The translations under genes and the position numbers were made by a program. Source: Enterobacter hormaechei subsp. hoffmannii (GTDB lineage: Bacteria; Pseudomonadota; Gammaproteobacteria; Enterobacterales; Enterobacteriaceae). From it: 64,000 nucleotides of DNA. Location of the stretch: contig NZ_CP017186.1 in NCBI RefSeq assembly GCF_001729745.1, positions 1,860,001-1,924,000 on the forward strand, given 5' to 3'. Shown in pieces: positions 44,901 to 55,199 of the stretch (position 1 is the stretch's first letter; every line of letters begins with the position of its first letter). The notes beneath the pieces are model-generated. The model saw only the letters and a list, made by a program, of their open reading frames with translations, had not been told where the DNA came from and made no database searches.

Positions 44901-45419
44901 ATGAAGCGTTTTGCTCTGGCAGTGGTCACGCTGGTTGTTTGCGCAGGAGCGCAGGCAGCCAGCGAGGACGTTGAAATGAATCTCGTCACTTCTCAGGGAG
45001 TAGGCCAGTCCATCGGGACGGTGAAAATCACCGAAACCGATAAAGGGCTGGAATTTGCTCCCGATCTCAAGGCTCTTCCACCCGGTGAACATGGTTTTCA
45101 CGTTCATGCCAAAGGCAGCTGTCAACCTGCAATGAAAGAGGGGAAACCTTCAGCCGCTGAGGCCGCTGGGGGGCATCTGGATCCGCACAACTCTGGTAAG
45201 CATGAAGGCCCGGAAGGTATGGGGCACCTCGGCGATCTGCCGGTGCTGGTGGTGAATAACGACGGTAAAGCCACCGATCCGGTTGTTGCGCCCCGGCTGA
45301 AAAAGATTGACGAGGTCAAAGGCAAGGCGCTGATGGTCCATGTGGGCGGCGATAACATGTCCGATCAACCTAAACCGCTTGGCGGCGGCGGGGCGCGCTA
45401 TGCCTGCGGGGTGATCTGA
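44901..45419 (+). CDS. sodC: Periplasmic Cu,Zn superoxide dismutase SodC
   Basis: A 172-residue exported enzyme. The signal peptide [20 protein letters not shown] is cut before SEDVEM. Metal ligands are in [11 protein letters not shown] (Cu His pair), [15 protein letters not shown] (bridging and zinc His) and MVHVGGDN. The disulfide cysteines are in KGSCQPA and YACGVI. It protects the periplasm from superoxide. GGAGGTCAT precedes ATG 44901. The last 22 bases overlap the 3' end of ydhK on the other strand. Confidence 0.97.
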   Translation: MKRFALAVVTLVVCAGAQAASEDVEMNLVTSQGVGQSIGTVKITETDKGLEFAPDLKALPPGEHGFHVHAKGSCQPAMKEGKPSAAEAAGGHLDPHNSGKHEGPEGMGHLGDLPVLVVNNDGKATDPVVAPRLKKIDEVKGKALMVHVGGDNMSDQPKPLGGGGARYACGVI

Positions 45420-47431
45420 TCGCCAATTGTTCCGGGTGGCGGCGCCTGTTCAAGCTGTGACAGGGAGCAGTGCAGCCGCCAGATAATGGACGCCAGATCG
45501 CGGGCCGCAGGCTGATGGTGGTGCGCCAGAGCGTCGCAAATACGCTGAAGCTCGGCGAGCGTGACGCTCAGGGGGCGTTGCTGAACTCCGCGCTCGCTCA
45601 TCACATCGCGGAGCATGGAAATACAATTATCGCGGACCTGCGAAAGCGGGTCGGAACGCGTCTCCCAGGCACGCAGCTGCCACACCACGTGCGAACAGTT
45701 CAGCAGCACCACGCCCCAGCGCAGTAGCCAGCGACGGGAGAGGGAATCCTGGCTGTTGTTCAGCTGGCTGACATGATGGTAAACCAGCGATTCATACTCG
45801 CTTTCACGCAGATGCGGGCTGCGACTCAGTTGATCGACAAAACCCCTGCGCAGCTCACGAATATGCCTGCGGCTTTTACGCGCATCCGAGCCCGGGCGTA
45901 GCACGGCGAAAGCCAGCCACGCCAGCCCCACGCCGAGGATCTTCGCCAGGTTATCATTGAGAAAACCAGCGTAATCGTAAACCGGAGGATTCGTTACAGA
46001 GATAAATGAGCCCATAAAAACAATCAACTGCCCCCACAGACCGGCCAGTTTTGGCATTTGCAGTTTGAGCAACTGCATGGTGGTTAACAGCGGGAACAGA
46101 AACAGCAGAAATTGCCAGAGGTCGGTTATCTGCACCATCAAACCAAATTTCACCACGAAGCTGAACAGCGACAGCAGTACCAGCGTACGCAGCAGAAGCG
46201 TCAGGGAATTAAACGGGGAAGCTGCGACGGAATAGAGCACGCAGCTGATTGCCGCAAGCGTCAGGGCTGCACTGCCCGCATCCCATTGGGTGGTGATGGC
46301 CCATGCGCCCACGGCCGTCAACGCGCAAAACGTACGAAAACCGCTCCACAGCGCCTCCATTGCGTCGGTATGGCGCGCCAGAGCTGGGCTACCGGGAACG
46401 GAAAATTCGGTGACGGGCGTGGCATTTTCGACGGCTTTTAACCAGCGGCTGCTGCGCAGATACAGGCGGCAGAAATAGTTCAGACGCTGCCAGAAGGCGC
46501 GGTGCCGGTAATCATATTCATCCGTTGGGGCGAGCGGCGCGATAATGCGGGCCACGGTATAGATATCGGCATCCGGACGCGCAAGGGCGGCGAGCAGCGC
46601 CTCGATAACTTCCCGGGTATGGGCTGGCGGCGCAGGCCAGTTCAGCAACATCCGGCGAAGGCTTGAGATCGCACTCGTCATCCGCAATTGCTGGTGCAGT
46701 AAATAGTTCAGGAGCGTGTTCTGGCGACGAAAACGGTAGTGGCTCCAGAATGCCTGGATGCGTAACAGGTTCATGGTCAGGATCTGGCCGATGACCTTTT
46801 CGTGTGCTAGACGGATGTTATCGCTGCTATCAGGCTGCCAGAGCAGGCTGGCATGTTCCAGCAAACGCGCGTGCATCGTTTTAAGGGCGGTGATAAGCGT
46901 AGTGCCATCCGAGGTGCTGGGCAGGATCATCATCATGACGCCGCCGCACAGAATGCCGACCATCACTTCACATACGCGTGCCTGGGCGATGTCCCATAGC
47001 TCGGTGGTATCCAGCACGTTGACGACCGGAAAGGCGATAATGGCTGCAGTGTAACCTGCCAGTTGAAACGCGTACGCAACGTTGTTGGTAAAATGGGCGC
47101 AGGCCCAGGTGCACAGCCCCAGCCATGCCGACATGCTTAACAGAAAGAGCCAGGGATCGTTCAGGGTATGGCCGGCAAGAAGCAGTGCAGCGGTCGCACC
47201 CAGCAGGCTACCCGCCACGCGCCCGAGGCTTTTACTGATAACGCCCCCGACGGTAGGGAAGCTGACGACCGCCGCAGAGGTCATCGCCCAGTAAGGCTCA
47301 TCCAGATTCAGATAATAGGCAACCGTAAGCGCAAGGCACATGGCGATGCCGTTACGCAGCGCGTAACGCCACTGCGGCCGTGTCGCTTTTATCCACGGCG
47401 TATTGCGCCAGGAGAAAGCTCCCAGGTTCAT
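45398..47431 (-). CDS. ydhK: FUSC-family inner-membrane protein YdhK
   Basis: A 677-residue membrane protein of the FUSC/AaeB type, with two blocks of about five membrane segments (from about 22 to 165, and 350 to 500) and a long cytoplasmic part after each. The sequence [20 protein letters not shown] and the following [19 protein letters not shown] are nearly the same as E. coli YdhK. With YdhJ (adaptor) and YdhI it is thought to form an efflux unit for aromatic or other organic acids; substrates are unproven. I took ATG 47431 as start; the frame upstream runs into ydhJ. It abuts ydhJ exactly. Confidence 0.93.
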   Translation of the reverse strand: MNLGAFSWRNTPWIKATRPQWRYALRNGIAMCLALTVAYYLNLDEPYWAMTSAAVVSFPTVGGVISKSLGRVAGSLLGATAALLLAGHTLNDPWLFLLSMSAWLGLCTWACAHFTNNVAYAFQLAGYTAAIIAFPVVNVLDTTELWDIAQARVCEVMVGILCGGVMMMILPSTSDGTTLITALKTMHARLLEHASLLWQPDSSDNIRLAHEKVIGQILTMNLLRIQAFWSHYRFRRQNTLLNYLLHQQLRMTSAISSLRRMLLNWPAPPAHTREVIEALLAALARPDADIYTVARIIAPLAPTDEYDYRHRAFWQRLNYFCRLYLRSSRWLKAVENATPVTEFSVPGSPALARHTDAMEALWSGFRTFCALTAVGAWAITTQWDAGSAALTLAAISCVLYSVAASPFNSLTLLLRTLVLLSLFSFVVKFGLMVQITDLWQFLLFLFPLLTTMQLLKLQMPKLAGLWGQLIVFMGSFISVTNPPVYDYAGFLNDNLAKILGVGLAWLAFAVLRPGSDARKSRRHIRELRRGFVDQLSRSPHLRESEYESLVYHHVSQLNNSQDSLSRRWLLRWGVVLLNCSHVVWQLRAWETRSDPLSQVRDNCISMLRDVMSERGVQQRPLSVTLAELQRICDALAHHHQPAARDLASIIWRLHCSLSQLEQAPPPGTIGDQITPQA

Positions 47432-48300
47432 CATCGCGATCCGATGGCGACGGTGCAGGTTGTGCCAGAGACCAGAGTAATGTCTTTCGGCAGTTGCTCT
47501 AACTCGACGCGAACAGGCACCCGCTGAGCCAGACGCACCCACGGTACGTTGGGTTTGATGTCAGGCACCAGACCAGAATCGGTTTCCACGCTCTGATCGT
47601 AAATTGCCCGACCTATGCTACTAACGTGACCCTGTAACGTCTCTGCACCGCTGTAAAGCGTGATCCGGGCAGGCGCACCCTCGCGGATATGCCGCAGCTT
47701 GGTCTCTTCAAAATAACCTACAACATAGAAAGAGTGGCTATCTACCAGGGCAAAGACCGGCTGGCCTGTGGTGGCGTAATCCCCCACACGGGTCGACAGG
47801 CTCGTGATCCATCCATCCACCGGAGCTTTGACAACGGTCTGGGTCAGTTGCCACTCGGCCTGTTTCAGCGTTGCCTCTGCAACCTTCAGGCTGGCCTGCA
47901 TGGCTTTTACATTGATATTGGCGGTATCGAGATCTTCCGCAGAGATGTAATTCCTCGACAGATGTCGGCGACGTTCGGCTTCGTTATTGGCTTTTGCCAG
48001 ATCTGATTGAGCTTTTGCGAGCTGCGCCTGGGCATTGAGCACCGCAATGTGGAAAGGGGTCTCATCGATGCGGAATAACACATCGCCCGCATGAACAAAC
48101 TGGTTGTCCTTCACCAGCAGCGCGCTGATACTGCCGGACACCTGTGGCGTGATGCTGACCTGTTCTGCGCGGATCTTGCCGTCACGCGTCCAGGGCGACT
48201 GCATGTAATAATTCCAGAGCCACCAGCCGGCCATAAGCGCCAGCGCTAAAACGAAAAGAGTGGAAAAATATTTTAACGTTTTCAATGCTATTCTCACCAC
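47431..48300 (-). CDS. ydhJ: Periplasmic adaptor protein YdhJ (HlyD/EmrA type)
   Basis: A membrane-fusion protein with one N-terminal anchor ([17 protein letters not shown]), a biotinyl-lipoyl half ([19 protein letters not shown]), a coiled-coil hairpin (about 85-140) and a beta-barrel part with [20 protein letters not shown]. It links YdhK to the outer membrane side. The start is doubtful. GTG 48300 (used here) overlaps the ydhI stop but lacks a ribosome site, while a TTG at 48285 has GGTGAG 7 bases upstream. E. coli begins at a codon that reads ATA here. Confidence 0.9.
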   Translation of the reverse strand: MVRIALKTLKYFSTLFVLALALMAGWWLWNYYMQSPWTRDGKIRAEQVSITPQVSGSISALLVKDNQFVHAGDVLFRIDETPFHIAVLNAQAQLAKAQSDLAKANNEAERRRHLSRNYISAEDLDTANINVKAMQASLKVAEATLKQAEWQLTQTVVKAPVDGWITSLSTRVGDYATTGQPVFALVDSHSFYVVGYFEETKLRHIREGAPARITLYSGAETLQGHVSSIGRAIYDQSVETDSGLVPDIKPNVPWVRLAQRVPVRVELEQLPKDITLVSGTTCTVAIGSR

Positions 48301-48530
48301 ACGGTTAACACGGCAAGGCCAAGACAGACGGAAAGGGTAAACAGGGAGAGATCCATTAACATCGGGTGCCAGATTTCACCGGAATACATCCAGTCGCGCA
48401 GCAGACGATGCGCAATGAGCCAGATCACAAAACCGACCATCACGGCTTTAAACAGTGGCGGAAAGTAGACCGATGCGCCGACAATCAGATCCTGGAGGGG
48501 CAACCCTGCGGAGAGGGAAAAGAACGTCAC
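48294..48530 (-). CDS. ydhI: DUF1656 membrane protein YdhI
   Basis: A 78-residue protein with two membrane segments ([15 protein letters not shown] and [15 protein letters not shown]), matching E. coli YdhI in length and in [20 protein letters not shown]1656 proteins are small partners of FUSC pumps (AaeX type). I chose the GTG at 48530 because AGGA lies 9 bases upstream and it gives the E. coli length; the longer frame begins at 48572 without support. It is the first gene of ydhIJK and is divergent from slyA. Confidence 0.9.
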   Translation of the reverse strand: MTFFSLSAGLPLQDLIVGASVYFPPLFKAVMVGFVIWLIAHRLLRDWMYSGEIWHPMLMDLSLFTLSVCLGLAVLTVW

Positions 48531-48695
48531 AAGCAGTGATCCTTTGCAGTGGGGTGAGGGCCACAATGGCATATTTCAATGCGATGGCGCATTACCGTTC
48601 AGTGTAAATCATCCTTTCAGGAATGATGAATACCGTGATTGCATTTGTTTTGGCAATACAAATACTGCAAACTATTCTAAAATCACTATAATCAC

Positions 48696-48707
48696 TTAGC
48701 AAGCTAA
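48696..48707. promoter_or_regulatory. SlyA palindrome upstream of slyA
   Basis: TTAGCAAGCTAA is a perfect 12-base palindrome identical to the SlyA consensus reported in Salmonella and E. coli. It ends 10 bases before the slyA ATG. It may control slyA itself and the divergent ydhIJK genes. Confidence 0.9.
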
Positions 48708-48717
48708 TTATAAGGAG

Positions 48718-49158
48718 ATGAAATTGGAATCGCCATTAGGTTCTGATCTGGCAAGGTTGGTACGCATCTGGCGTGCTCTGATTGACCATCGCCTGAAACC
48801 TCTGGAACTCACGCAGACGCACTGGGTTACGCTGCATAACATTCATCAGCTCCCGCCCGACCAGTCACAGATCCAACTGGCAAAAGCGATTGGCATTGAG
48901 CAGCCGTCACTGGTGCGCACTCTTGACCAACTGGAAGAGAAGGGACTTATCTCCCGACAAACCTGCGCCAGCGACCGTCGCGCCAAGCGGATCAAATTGA
49001 CGGAAAAAGCGGCCCCGATTATTACTGAGATGGAAGCCGTCATTAGTAAAACGCGTGGGGAGATCCTTGAAGGTATTTCCCCCGCTGAGCTGGAGATGCT
49101 GATAGGACTCATCGCCCGTCTTGAGCAGAACATCCACGATCTGCAGTCTCGCGACTGA
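48718..49158 (+). CDS. slyA: MarR-family regulator SlyA
   Basis: A 146-residue winged-helix regulator, almost identical to E. coli and Salmonella SlyA through residue 100. The recognition helix is in [20 protein letters not shown] and the wing in [16 protein letters not shown]. It often works by displacing H-NS from horizontally acquired or envelope genes. TAAGGAG lies just before ATG 48718. A perfect SlyA palindrome in the leader supports autorepression. The gap to ydhI is shared. Confidence 0.97.
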   Translation: MKLESPLGSDLARLVRIWRALIDHRLKPLELTQTHWVTLHNIHQLPPDQSQIQLAKAIGIEQPSLVRTLDQLEEKGLISRQTCASDRRAKRIKLTEKAAPIITEMEAVISKTRGEILEGISPAELEMLIGLIARLEQNIHDLQSRD

Positions 49159-49166
49159 CCGAACGT

Positions 49167-49195
49167 AAAGGCCTTGCGAAATCAAGGCCTTTCTT
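49167..49195 (+). terminator. slyA terminator
   Basis: AAGGCCTTG-CGAAAT-CAAGGCCTT followed by TCTTATT, between slyA and the convergent GGDEF gene. Confidence 0.85.
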
Positions 49196-49196
49196 A

Positions 49197-50558
49197 TTAT
49201 CTGAACACCACCACCCGGTTGCGCCCTGTCTCTTTTGCCTCATACATGGCTTTATCCGCGCTCTCCACGCAGGTTTCCGCACTGGTTTCCGGCGAGGTTG
49301 CAGTGAATACGCCCATGCTGATGGTAATGGGTTCCGGCAGATGACCGCCGCTGCTGGCTTTATCAAACCCGCTCAGCTTGAGGCGAATGCGCTCGGCCAC
49401 CTGCCGCGCGGCGTCTGAAGGGGTATTTGTCAGCATCAACACAAACTCTTCACCACCGATTCGGGCCGCGATATCCTGGGGGCGCACGGAATCCGTCAGC
49501 AGATTAGAGACGAACTGTAATACCTTATCGCCCTGCAAATGCCCGTAACAGTCGTTGATACGCTTGAAACGGTCAAGGTCGCTTACTACCACCGATACCG
49601 GGCGTGCCTCCGTTGCAGTGCTGAGGGCGTAGTTTAATGAATCATAAAAATAGCTGCGATTATAAAGACGGGTAAGCGGGTCGCGGATTGAATTTTGATA
49701 TGACTGCTGGTATTTGACGTGCGAGTCACGATACAAATTAAAGACGTCGGAAAGCAAAATGAAAATAATCATTAATGTCGCGACAGTTTCGAATAACCGG
49801 GCGCGGTACCATGATACATCTTCTACGTATCCACCTAACAACAGCATTAACAGCGTGACGACATAACAGACGCATAAAAAATTGCCGCCCGCCCAGAACA
49901 AATTTCTTATCCGAGTCACGACCATCAGGGTGATTAATGTGACAACCCAAAGAATGACCAAAATGATGTTGATGGTCTGGCTCCAGAGAATCATGAACTG
50001 CCGGGTTTCATTATCCACAAGATCCAGGGTTAACGTCGTGGAATGGCTGGAATAGAACCACGCCAGCCAAAGCATGCAGCCCGTAAAGAGAGCCGATCCG
50101 ACAACAATACCGATGTGGGTGCTTCGTGAAAGGGGGGAAACGCGAAGCGTATAAAGTAAGGCTGAGGCCATCATGAGCACCGCCATTAAGAGGTGTCGGA
50201 ACATATAAAAGATCATCGCGTCATTATAGTTCGCCTCGTTGAACTGATAGAGATCCAGCCAGCCTGGAAAACTGGATAGCGTACCCACCATCAGCAGTGC
50301 TGAACCGGCAAAGGCTGACGCAATCGGAACGAGATATAGCCGTTTTTTATCACACCAGTATTTCATTGCCATAAAACAGGCGATAAACAGATGGAATACC
50401 AGAAGAAAAATAGTGAGCGTAGGGAAAAATAGCGGAGAGAATGAAGGAACCCATTCAACAAGTTTTATAAAACAACCTTGTAACACGGCAATGATAAAAA
50501 TGCACCCAAGTGCAAAGGCCACAAAGCGGTTCATTACAAATCGACAGTTCGCAAGCAT
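49197..50558 (-). CDS. Membrane diguanylate cyclase with N-terminal MASE4-like sensor
   Basis: A 453-residue inner-membrane protein. The first 280 residues hold about eight hydrophobic segments, a MASE-type sensor region (resembling MASE4). The GGDEF domain (about 290-450) has DPLTRLYNRSYF, VVSDLDRFKRIND and GGEEFVLML, so the catalytic site is intact; RPQD five residues before GGEEF is the product-inhibition I-site. It should make c-di-GMP. The start could be 50558 or the ATG at 50534; neither has a clear ribosome site. The region upstream to 50718 is AT-rich. It is not between slyA and slyB in E. coli. Confidence 0.9.
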   Translation of the reverse strand: MLANCRFVMNRFVAFALGCIFIIAVLQGCFIKLVEWVPSFSPLFFPTLTIFLLVFHLFIACFMAMKYWCDKKRLYLVPIASAFAGSALLMVGTLSSFPGWLDLYQFNEANYNDAMIFYMFRHLLMAVLMMASALLYTLRVSPLSRSTHIGIVVGSALFTGCMLWLAWFYSSHSTTLTLDLVDNETRQFMILWSQTINIILVILWVVTLITLMVVTRIRNLFWAGGNFLCVCYVVTLLMLLLGGYVEDVSWYRARLFETVATLMIIFILLSDVFNLYRDSHVKYQQSYQNSIRDPLTRLYNRSYFYDSLNYALSTATEARPVSVVVSDLDRFKRINDCYGHLQGDKVLQFVSNLLTDSVRPQDIAARIGGEEFVLMLTNTPSDAARQVAERIRLKLSGFDKASSGGHLPEPITISMGVFTATSPETSAETCVESADKAMYEAKETGRNRVVVFR

Positions 50559-50754
50559 AGAATGTTAAAAAATTAAAAAGAGGAAAAAGAGAATCAGACG
50601 AGTCTAAAGGAGGGAAATAAAAAATACTTTGCGCAGGAACAATATCAGAGGGAATTAATTATACGCCGTGTGAATGTATTTTTATAAATACATTTTTTAA
50701 AATGATAGTTTTTGTAAATGGATGCGGCCCGAAAGGACCGCATCCGTCGGGATA

Positions 50755-51222
50755 TTAACGCGGGGAGACGGTGACCTGGCTACCGTTGCTTGCCAGTACA
50801 ACACGCTGGCCTGCAGAGAAGCGAGTATTACCCTGTTTCTGCACAACCATAATGGTGCTGCCATCGTCTTTACGGATTTCCAGCTCAACGCCCTGAGTTT
50901 TGTTCATCGCACCCTGAACGCCCTGACCCGCTACGCCGCCTGCAACTGCGCCTGCTGCGGTAGCCAGAGAGCGACCGGTGCCGCCACCAATGGTGTTACC
51001 CAGGAAACCACCCAGCACAGCACCACCGATTGCGCCCACGACGTTCGTGTCATCACCACCCTGAATCTGAACAGGACGGGCATTAACGATAGTACCGTAG
51101 GTCACGTTCTGTACCTGTTTAGCTTCAGAAGCACTATATACGTCGCCGGAGAGTGAATTGTCGTTCACACAACCCGCCAGTGTTAAACCAATCAGCGAAA
51201 CGCCCAGTACACGTAAAATCAT
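50755..51222 (-). CDS. slyB: Outer-membrane lipoprotein SlyB
   Basis: A 155-residue lipoprotein with lipobox LTLAGC at residues 13-18. A glycine-zipper segment (GAIGGAVLGGFLGNTIGGG) is followed by a beta-rich C-terminal domain with RFSAGQRVVLASNG. SlyB is induced by PhoP and forms ring-shaped complexes that protect outer-membrane proteins under stress. A PhoP box with correctly spaced -10 lies upstream, see below. It is divergent from anmK. Confidence 0.97.
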   Translation of the reverse strand: MILRVLGVSLIGLTLAGCVNDNSLSGDVYSASEAKQVQNVTYGTIVNARPVQIQGGDDTNVVGAIGGAVLGGFLGNTIGGGTGRSLATAAGAVAGGVAGQGVQGAMNKTQGVELEIRKDDGSTIMVVQKQGNTRFSAGQRVVLASNGSQVTVSPR

Positions 51223-51327
51223 TTGACTCTCCTGTTCACCAAAAAACGCCCGGTTGGGGCATCCGTTATGGCTAAATTATATGGCATTCCTGACCACAGT
51301 TCATATCTTTGCATGCCGAATAGATAA

Positions 51328-51362
51328 ATTTTACCTGAACGGGGCTTAACGGGACATAAACA
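51328..51362 (-). promoter_or_regulatory. slyB promoter with PhoP box
   Basis: On the minus strand TGTTTA-TGTCC-CGTTAA (51346-51362) matches the PhoP direct repeat, with one mismatch in the second half. TAAAAT (51328-51333) follows exactly 12 bases later, the spacing of PhoP-activated promoters. PhoP control of slyB is known in E. coli and Salmonella. Confidence 0.75.
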
Positions 51363-51477
51363 AAAACCGTCTGTGCTACAGGTCTGAGATTGTTAAAAAA
51401 TATTATCACCGGATAGCAAAGCAGCGTTATTTATGATGGAGTGGTTGCACTTAGCCCATGTAACGTAAGGAAAGCGC

Positions 51478-52602
51478 ATGAAATCGGGTCGCTATATCGG
51501 TGTGATGTCTGGTACCAGTCTTGACGGTGTGGATGTCGTTCTGGCCGCCATTGATGAAAACATGGTGGCGCAGCAGGCAAGCCTGACCTGGCCTATTCCG
51601 GTCTCGTTAAAAGAAGAGATCCTGAGCATCTGCCAGGGGCAACAGCTGACGCTTTCCCAACTGGGCCAACTGGATGTGCGTCTGGGGGCGCTGTTTGCTG
51701 ATGCGGTATTGGCCCTGATGCAGCAAGAAAGACTTCATCCGCAGGATGTCGTGGCAATAGGCTGCCATGGCCAGACCGTCTGGCATGAACCTGTCGGCGA
51801 GGCGCCGCACACGATGCAAATTGGCGATAATAACCAGATTGTGGCAAAAACCGGCGTGACGGTGGTGGGGGATTTCCGTCGTCGCGATATGGCCCTCGGC
51901 GGGCAGGGGGCGCCACTGGTTCCGGCATTTCATCAGGCGCTGCTGGCGCACCCGGTGGAGCGCAGAATGGTTCTGAACATTGGCGGGATTGCCAACCTGT
52001 CGATGCTCATTCCCGGGCAGCCCGTGCGTGGATACGATACCGGGCCCGGTAATATGCTGATGGATGCCTGGATCTGGCGTCAGAACGGTAAACCCTACGA
52101 CAAAGACGCGCAGTGGGCCAGCCAGGGGAAAGTGATCCTTCCCTTGCTGCAAGCCCTGTTAAGCGATCCATTCTTTGCCCTGCCAGCGCCGAAAAGCACG
52201 GGGCGAGAGTATTTCAACTACGGCTGGCTTGAACGTCATCTGGCACGCTTCCCCGGCCTTGCGCCTCAGGATGTGCAGGCTACGCTGACTGAGCTTACCG
52301 CCGTGTCGATTTCTGAACAGGTGTTGCTCAGCGGCGGGTGCGAGCGTCTGCTGGTATGCGGAGGCGGAAGCCGCAACCCCCTCCTGATGGCACGCCTCGC
52401 CGCCCTGCTGCCGGGCACCGAAGTCACGACCACTGACGAAGCCGGGATCAGCGGAGACGACATGGAAGCGCTGGCCTTCGCCTGGCTTGCCTGGCGTACG
52501 GTTGCCGGTCTGCCCGGGAATTTACCCTCCGTCACCGGTGCGCGAGAGGCGAGCGTCCTCGGTGCTATTTTCCCGGCAAATCCGCGCCATAATCAGAGTT
52601 AA
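51478..52602 (+). CDS. anmK: Anhydro-N-acetylmuramic acid kinase AnmK
   Basis: A 374-residue sugar kinase of the ASKHA fold. It phosphorylates and opens 1,6-anhydro-MurNAc from recycled cell wall, giving MurNAc-6-phosphate for MurQ. The phosphate motif is [12 protein letters not shown] (about 8-19), and [14 protein letters not shown] and [12 protein letters not shown] bind substrate and nucleotide. AAGGAAAGCGC precedes the ATG. It lies between slyB and mliC as in E. coli. Confidence 0.97.
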   Translation: MKSGRYIGVMSGTSLDGVDVVLAAIDENMVAQQASLTWPIPVSLKEEILSICQGQQLTLSQLGQLDVRLGALFADAVLALMQQERLHPQDVVAIGCHGQTVWHEPVGEAPHTMQIGDNNQIVAKTGVTVVGDFRRRDMALGGQGAPLVPAFHQALLAHPVERRMVLNIGGIANLSMLIPGQPVRGYDTGPGNMLMDAWIWRQNGKPYDKDAQWASQGKVILPLLQALLSDPFFALPAPKSTGREYFNYGWLERHLARFPGLAPQDVQATLTELTAVSISEQVLLSGGCERLLVCGGGSRNPLLMARLAALLPGTEVTTTDEAGISGDDMEALAFAWLAWRTVAGLPGNLPSVTGAREASVLGAIFPANPRHNQS

Positions 52603-52646
52603 CTGAAATTCAGCGGGAGGCATAACCCGTAAAATAGGGAAAAACA

Positions 52647-52666
52647 GGAGGGCGGTTAGGCCCTCC
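52647..52666. other. Hairpin between anmK and mliC
   Basis: GGAGGGC-GGTTAG-GCCCTCC is a perfect 7-bp stem in the 93-base gap, with no T-run on the plus strand. It could reduce read-through or protect mRNA ends. Confidence 0.4.
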
Positions 52667-52695
52667 AGGACCAGGATAGTCTTCGGAATCTGCCC

Positions 52696-53019
52696 ATGAA
52701 AAAACTTCTTCTCATTGCTGTACCTTTTCTTATGACCGGATGCAGCGTCTATAACCAGTTCGTTGAGCGTATGCAAACCGATACGCTGGAATATCGTTGT
52801 GATGAAAAACCGCTGACGGTGAAGCTGAACAACACTCGCCAGGAAGCCAGCTTTGTTTATGACAATAAGTTGTTGACGCTGAAGCAGGGGATGTCCGCCT
52901 CCGGGGCGCGTTACACGGATGGGATCTACGTCTTCTGGTCAAAAGGTGACAGCGCCACCGTCTATAAGCGAGACCGCATTGTGCTGAACAATTGTCAGCT
53001 GGAAAATCCGAAGCGTTGA
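52696..53019 (+). CDS. mliC: Membrane-bound lysozyme inhibitor MliC
   Basis: A 107-residue lipoprotein (YdhA in E. coli) of the MliC/PliC family. The lipobox is FLMTGC (about residue 16). The mature beta-barrel has [16 protein letters not shown], the inhibitor strand [19 protein letters not shown] (invariant Ser and Lys that enter the lysozyme active site) and a second Cys in NNCQLENP. It protects the wall from C-type lysozymes. It comes just before pdxH. Confidence 0.95.
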   Translation: MKKLLLIAVPFLMTGCSVYNQFVERMQTDTLEYRCDEKPLTVKLNNTRQEASFVYDNKLLTLKQGMSASGARYTDGIYVFWSKGDSATVYKRDRIVLNNCQLENPKR

Positions 53020-53076
53020 GATTTTTGAAGGGGACGCGCACAATAGCGCCACCCAATCTCACTTTCAGCTAACGCC

Positions 53077-53733
53077 ATGTCAGATAACGCCGAACTACAG
53101 CAAATTGCGCATCTGCGCCGTGAATACACCAAAGGCGGTCTGCGCCGCCAGGATCTTCCCGCCGAACCGCTGGTGCTTTTTGAACGCTGGCTGAAACAGG
53201 CCTGCGAAGCGAAACTGGCCGACCCGACGGCGATGGTCGTTGCCACGGTTGATGAAAACGGTCAGCCGTATCAACGCATCGTTCTTCTTAAGCATTATGA
53301 CGAGAAAGGGCTGGTGTTCTACACCAACCTTGGTAGTCGTAAAGCGCATCACCTGGAAAATAATCCGCGTATTAGCCTGCTCTTCCCGTGGCATATGCTT
53401 GAGCGCCAGGTGATGGTTACCGGCAAGGCAGAGCGCCTCTCTACGCTCGAAGTGGTGAAATATTTCCACAGCCGACCGCGCGACAGTCAGATTGGCGCCT
53501 GGGTTTCTAAACAGTCCAGCCGAATCTCGGCCCGCGGCGTACTTGAAAGTAAATTCCTCGAACTCAAACAGAAGTTTCAGCAGGGTGAAGTGCCGCTGCC
53601 GAGTTTCTGGGGCGGGTTCCGCATCCCCATTGAGCAGATGGAATTCTGGCAGGGCGGTGAGCACCGCCTGCACGATCGCTTTTTATACCAGCGCGACAAC
53701 GGTGGCTGGAAAATAGACCGACTGGCACCGTAA
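53077..53733 (+). CDS. pdxH: Pyridoxamine 5'-phosphate oxidase PdxH
   Basis: A 218-residue FMN enzyme that oxidises pyridoxine or pyridoxamine phosphate to pyridoxal phosphate. [18 protein letters not shown] and [19 protein letters not shown] bind FMN, and the C-terminal IDRLAP is the family end. The length equals E. coli PdxH. It precedes tyrS and pdxY; the E. coli arrangement pdxH-tyrS-pdxY is kept. Confidence 0.97.
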   Translation: MSDNAELQQIAHLRREYTKGGLRRQDLPAEPLVLFERWLKQACEAKLADPTAMVVATVDENGQPYQRIVLLKHYDEKGLVFYTNLGSRKAHHLENNPRISLLFPWHMLERQVMVTGKAERLSTLEVVKYFHSRPRDSQIGAWVSKQSSRISARGVLESKFLELKQKFQQGEVPLPSFWGGFRIPIEQMEFWQGGEHRLHDRFLYQRDNGGWKIDRLAP

Positions 53734-53753
53734 TCCCCAAAATTTGTTGATTT

Positions 53754-53785
53754 AAGCGCTAGCGCACACCGCGCTGGCGCTTTAT
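53754..53785 (+). terminator. pdxH terminator
   Basis: AAGCGCTAGCGC-ACACC-GCGCTGGCGCTT (one G-U pair) followed by TATTC. The T-run is poor, so partial read-through into tyrS is likely. Confidence 0.65.
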
Positions 53786-53858
53786 TCTATGGTCCTTTCG
53801 CATCAGGCGAAAAGTCGTGTACCGGCAAAGGTGCAGTCGTTTATACATGGAGAATTTG

Positions 53859-55133
53859 ATGGCAAGCAGTAACTTGATTAAACAATTGCAAGAGCGGGGC
53901 CTGGTGGCCCAGGTGACGGACGAGGAAGCGTTAGCAGAGCGACTGGCGCAAGGCCCGATCGCGCTCTATTGCGGCTTCGATCCCACCGCTGACAGCTTGC
54001 ATTTGGGGCATCTTGTTCCATTGTTATGCCTGAAACGCTTCCAGATGGCGGGTCATAAGCCTGTTGCCCTGGTTGGCGGTGCGACTGGTCTGATTGGCGA
54101 CCCAAGTTTCAAAGCCGCTGAGCGTAAGCTGAATACCGAAGACACCGTGCAGGAGTGGGTGGATAAGATCCGTAAACAGGTTGCACCGTTCCTGGATTTC
54201 AACTGTGGTGACAACGCTGCGATTGCGGCGAACAACTACGACTGGTTTGGTGGCATGAACGTGCTGACGTTCCTGCGTGACATCGGTAAACACTTCTCTG
54301 TTAACCAGATGATTAACAAAGAAGCGGTCAAGCAGCGTCTTAACCGTGACGATCAGGGTATCTCTTTCACCGAGTTCTCCTACAACCTGTTGCAGGGGTA
54401 TGACTTCGCCTGCCTGAACAAGCTGCACGGCGTGTCGCTGCAAATTGGCGGTTCTGATCAGTGGGGTAACATCACCTCCGGTATCGATCTGACCCGTCGC
54501 CTTCACCAGAATCAGGTGTTTGGTCTGACCGTGCCGCTGATCACCAAAGCAGACGGTACCAAGTTTGGTAAAACCGAAGGCGGCGCAGTATGGCTTGATC
54601 CGAAGAAAACCAGCCCGTACAAATTCTACCAGTTCTGGATCAACACGGCGGATGCCGATGTTTATCGCTTCCTGAAATTCTTCACCTTTATGGATATCGA
54701 AGAAATCAATGCGCTGGAAGAAGAAGACAAGAACAGCGGTAAAGCACCGCGCGCCCAGTATGTGCTGGCCGACGAAGTGACTAAACTGGTTCATGGTGAA
54801 GAAGGTCTGGCAGCGGCGAAACGCATTACGGCGAGCCTGTTCAACGGGACCCTGAGCGATTTAAGCGAAGAGGATTTCGAACAGCTTGCTCAGGATGGCG
54901 TGCCGATGGTGGAGATGGAAAAAGGCGCCGATCTGATGCAGGCGCTGGTGGACTCCGAGCTCCAGCCGTCTCGCGGTCAGGCGCGTAAAACCATCGCCTC
55001 TAACGCGATCACCATTAATGGCGAAAAACAGGCCGATCCGGAATACACCTTTACCGAGAACGACCGTCTCTATGGTCGCTACACGCTGCTGCGTCGCGGT
55101 AAGAAAAATTACTGTCTGGTCTGCTGGAAGTAA
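53859..55133 (+). CDS. tyrS: Tyrosyl-tRNA synthetase
   Basis: A 424-residue class I synthetase. The HIGH motif is [10 protein letters not shown], the KMSKS loop reads KFGKTEGG, and the tyrosine pocket has [10 protein letters not shown] and [10 protein letters not shown]. The C-terminal S4-like domain (about 355-424) with [14 protein letters not shown] binds the long variable arm of tRNA-Tyr. I chose ATG 53859, giving [10 protein letters not shown] and the E. coli length. pdxY follows after a terminator. Confidence 0.98.
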   Translation: MASSNLIKQLQERGLVAQVTDEEALAERLAQGPIALYCGFDPTADSLHLGHLVPLLCLKRFQMAGHKPVALVGGATGLIGDPSFKAAERKLNTEDTVQEWVDKIRKQVAPFLDFNCGDNAAIAANNYDWFGGMNVLTFLRDIGKHFSVNQMINKEAVKQRLNRDDQGISFTEFSYNLLQGYDFACLNKLHGVSLQIGGSDQWGNITSGIDLTRRLHQNQVFGLTVPLITKADGTKFGKTEGGAVWLDPKKTSPYKFYQFWINTADADVYRFLKFFTFMDIEEINALEEEDKNSGKAPRAQYVLADEVTKLVHGEEGLAAAKRITASLFNGTLSDLSEEDFEQLAQDGVPMVEMEKGADLMQALVDSELQPSRGQARKTIASNAITINGEKQADPEYTFTENDRLYGRYTLLRRGKKNYCLVCWK

Positions 55134-55146
55134 TTAAAAGTACGCA

Positions 55147-55177
55147 GGGGCGTGGGAAACCACGCCCCTTTTGTTTT
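55147..55177 (+). terminator. tyrS terminator
   Basis: GGGGCGTGG-GAAA-CCACGCCCC followed by TTTTGTTTT, 14 bases after the tyrS stop and just before the pdxY ATG. Confidence 0.9.
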
Positions 55178-55199
55178 GACAGGGTTTGGTAAGTACAAC

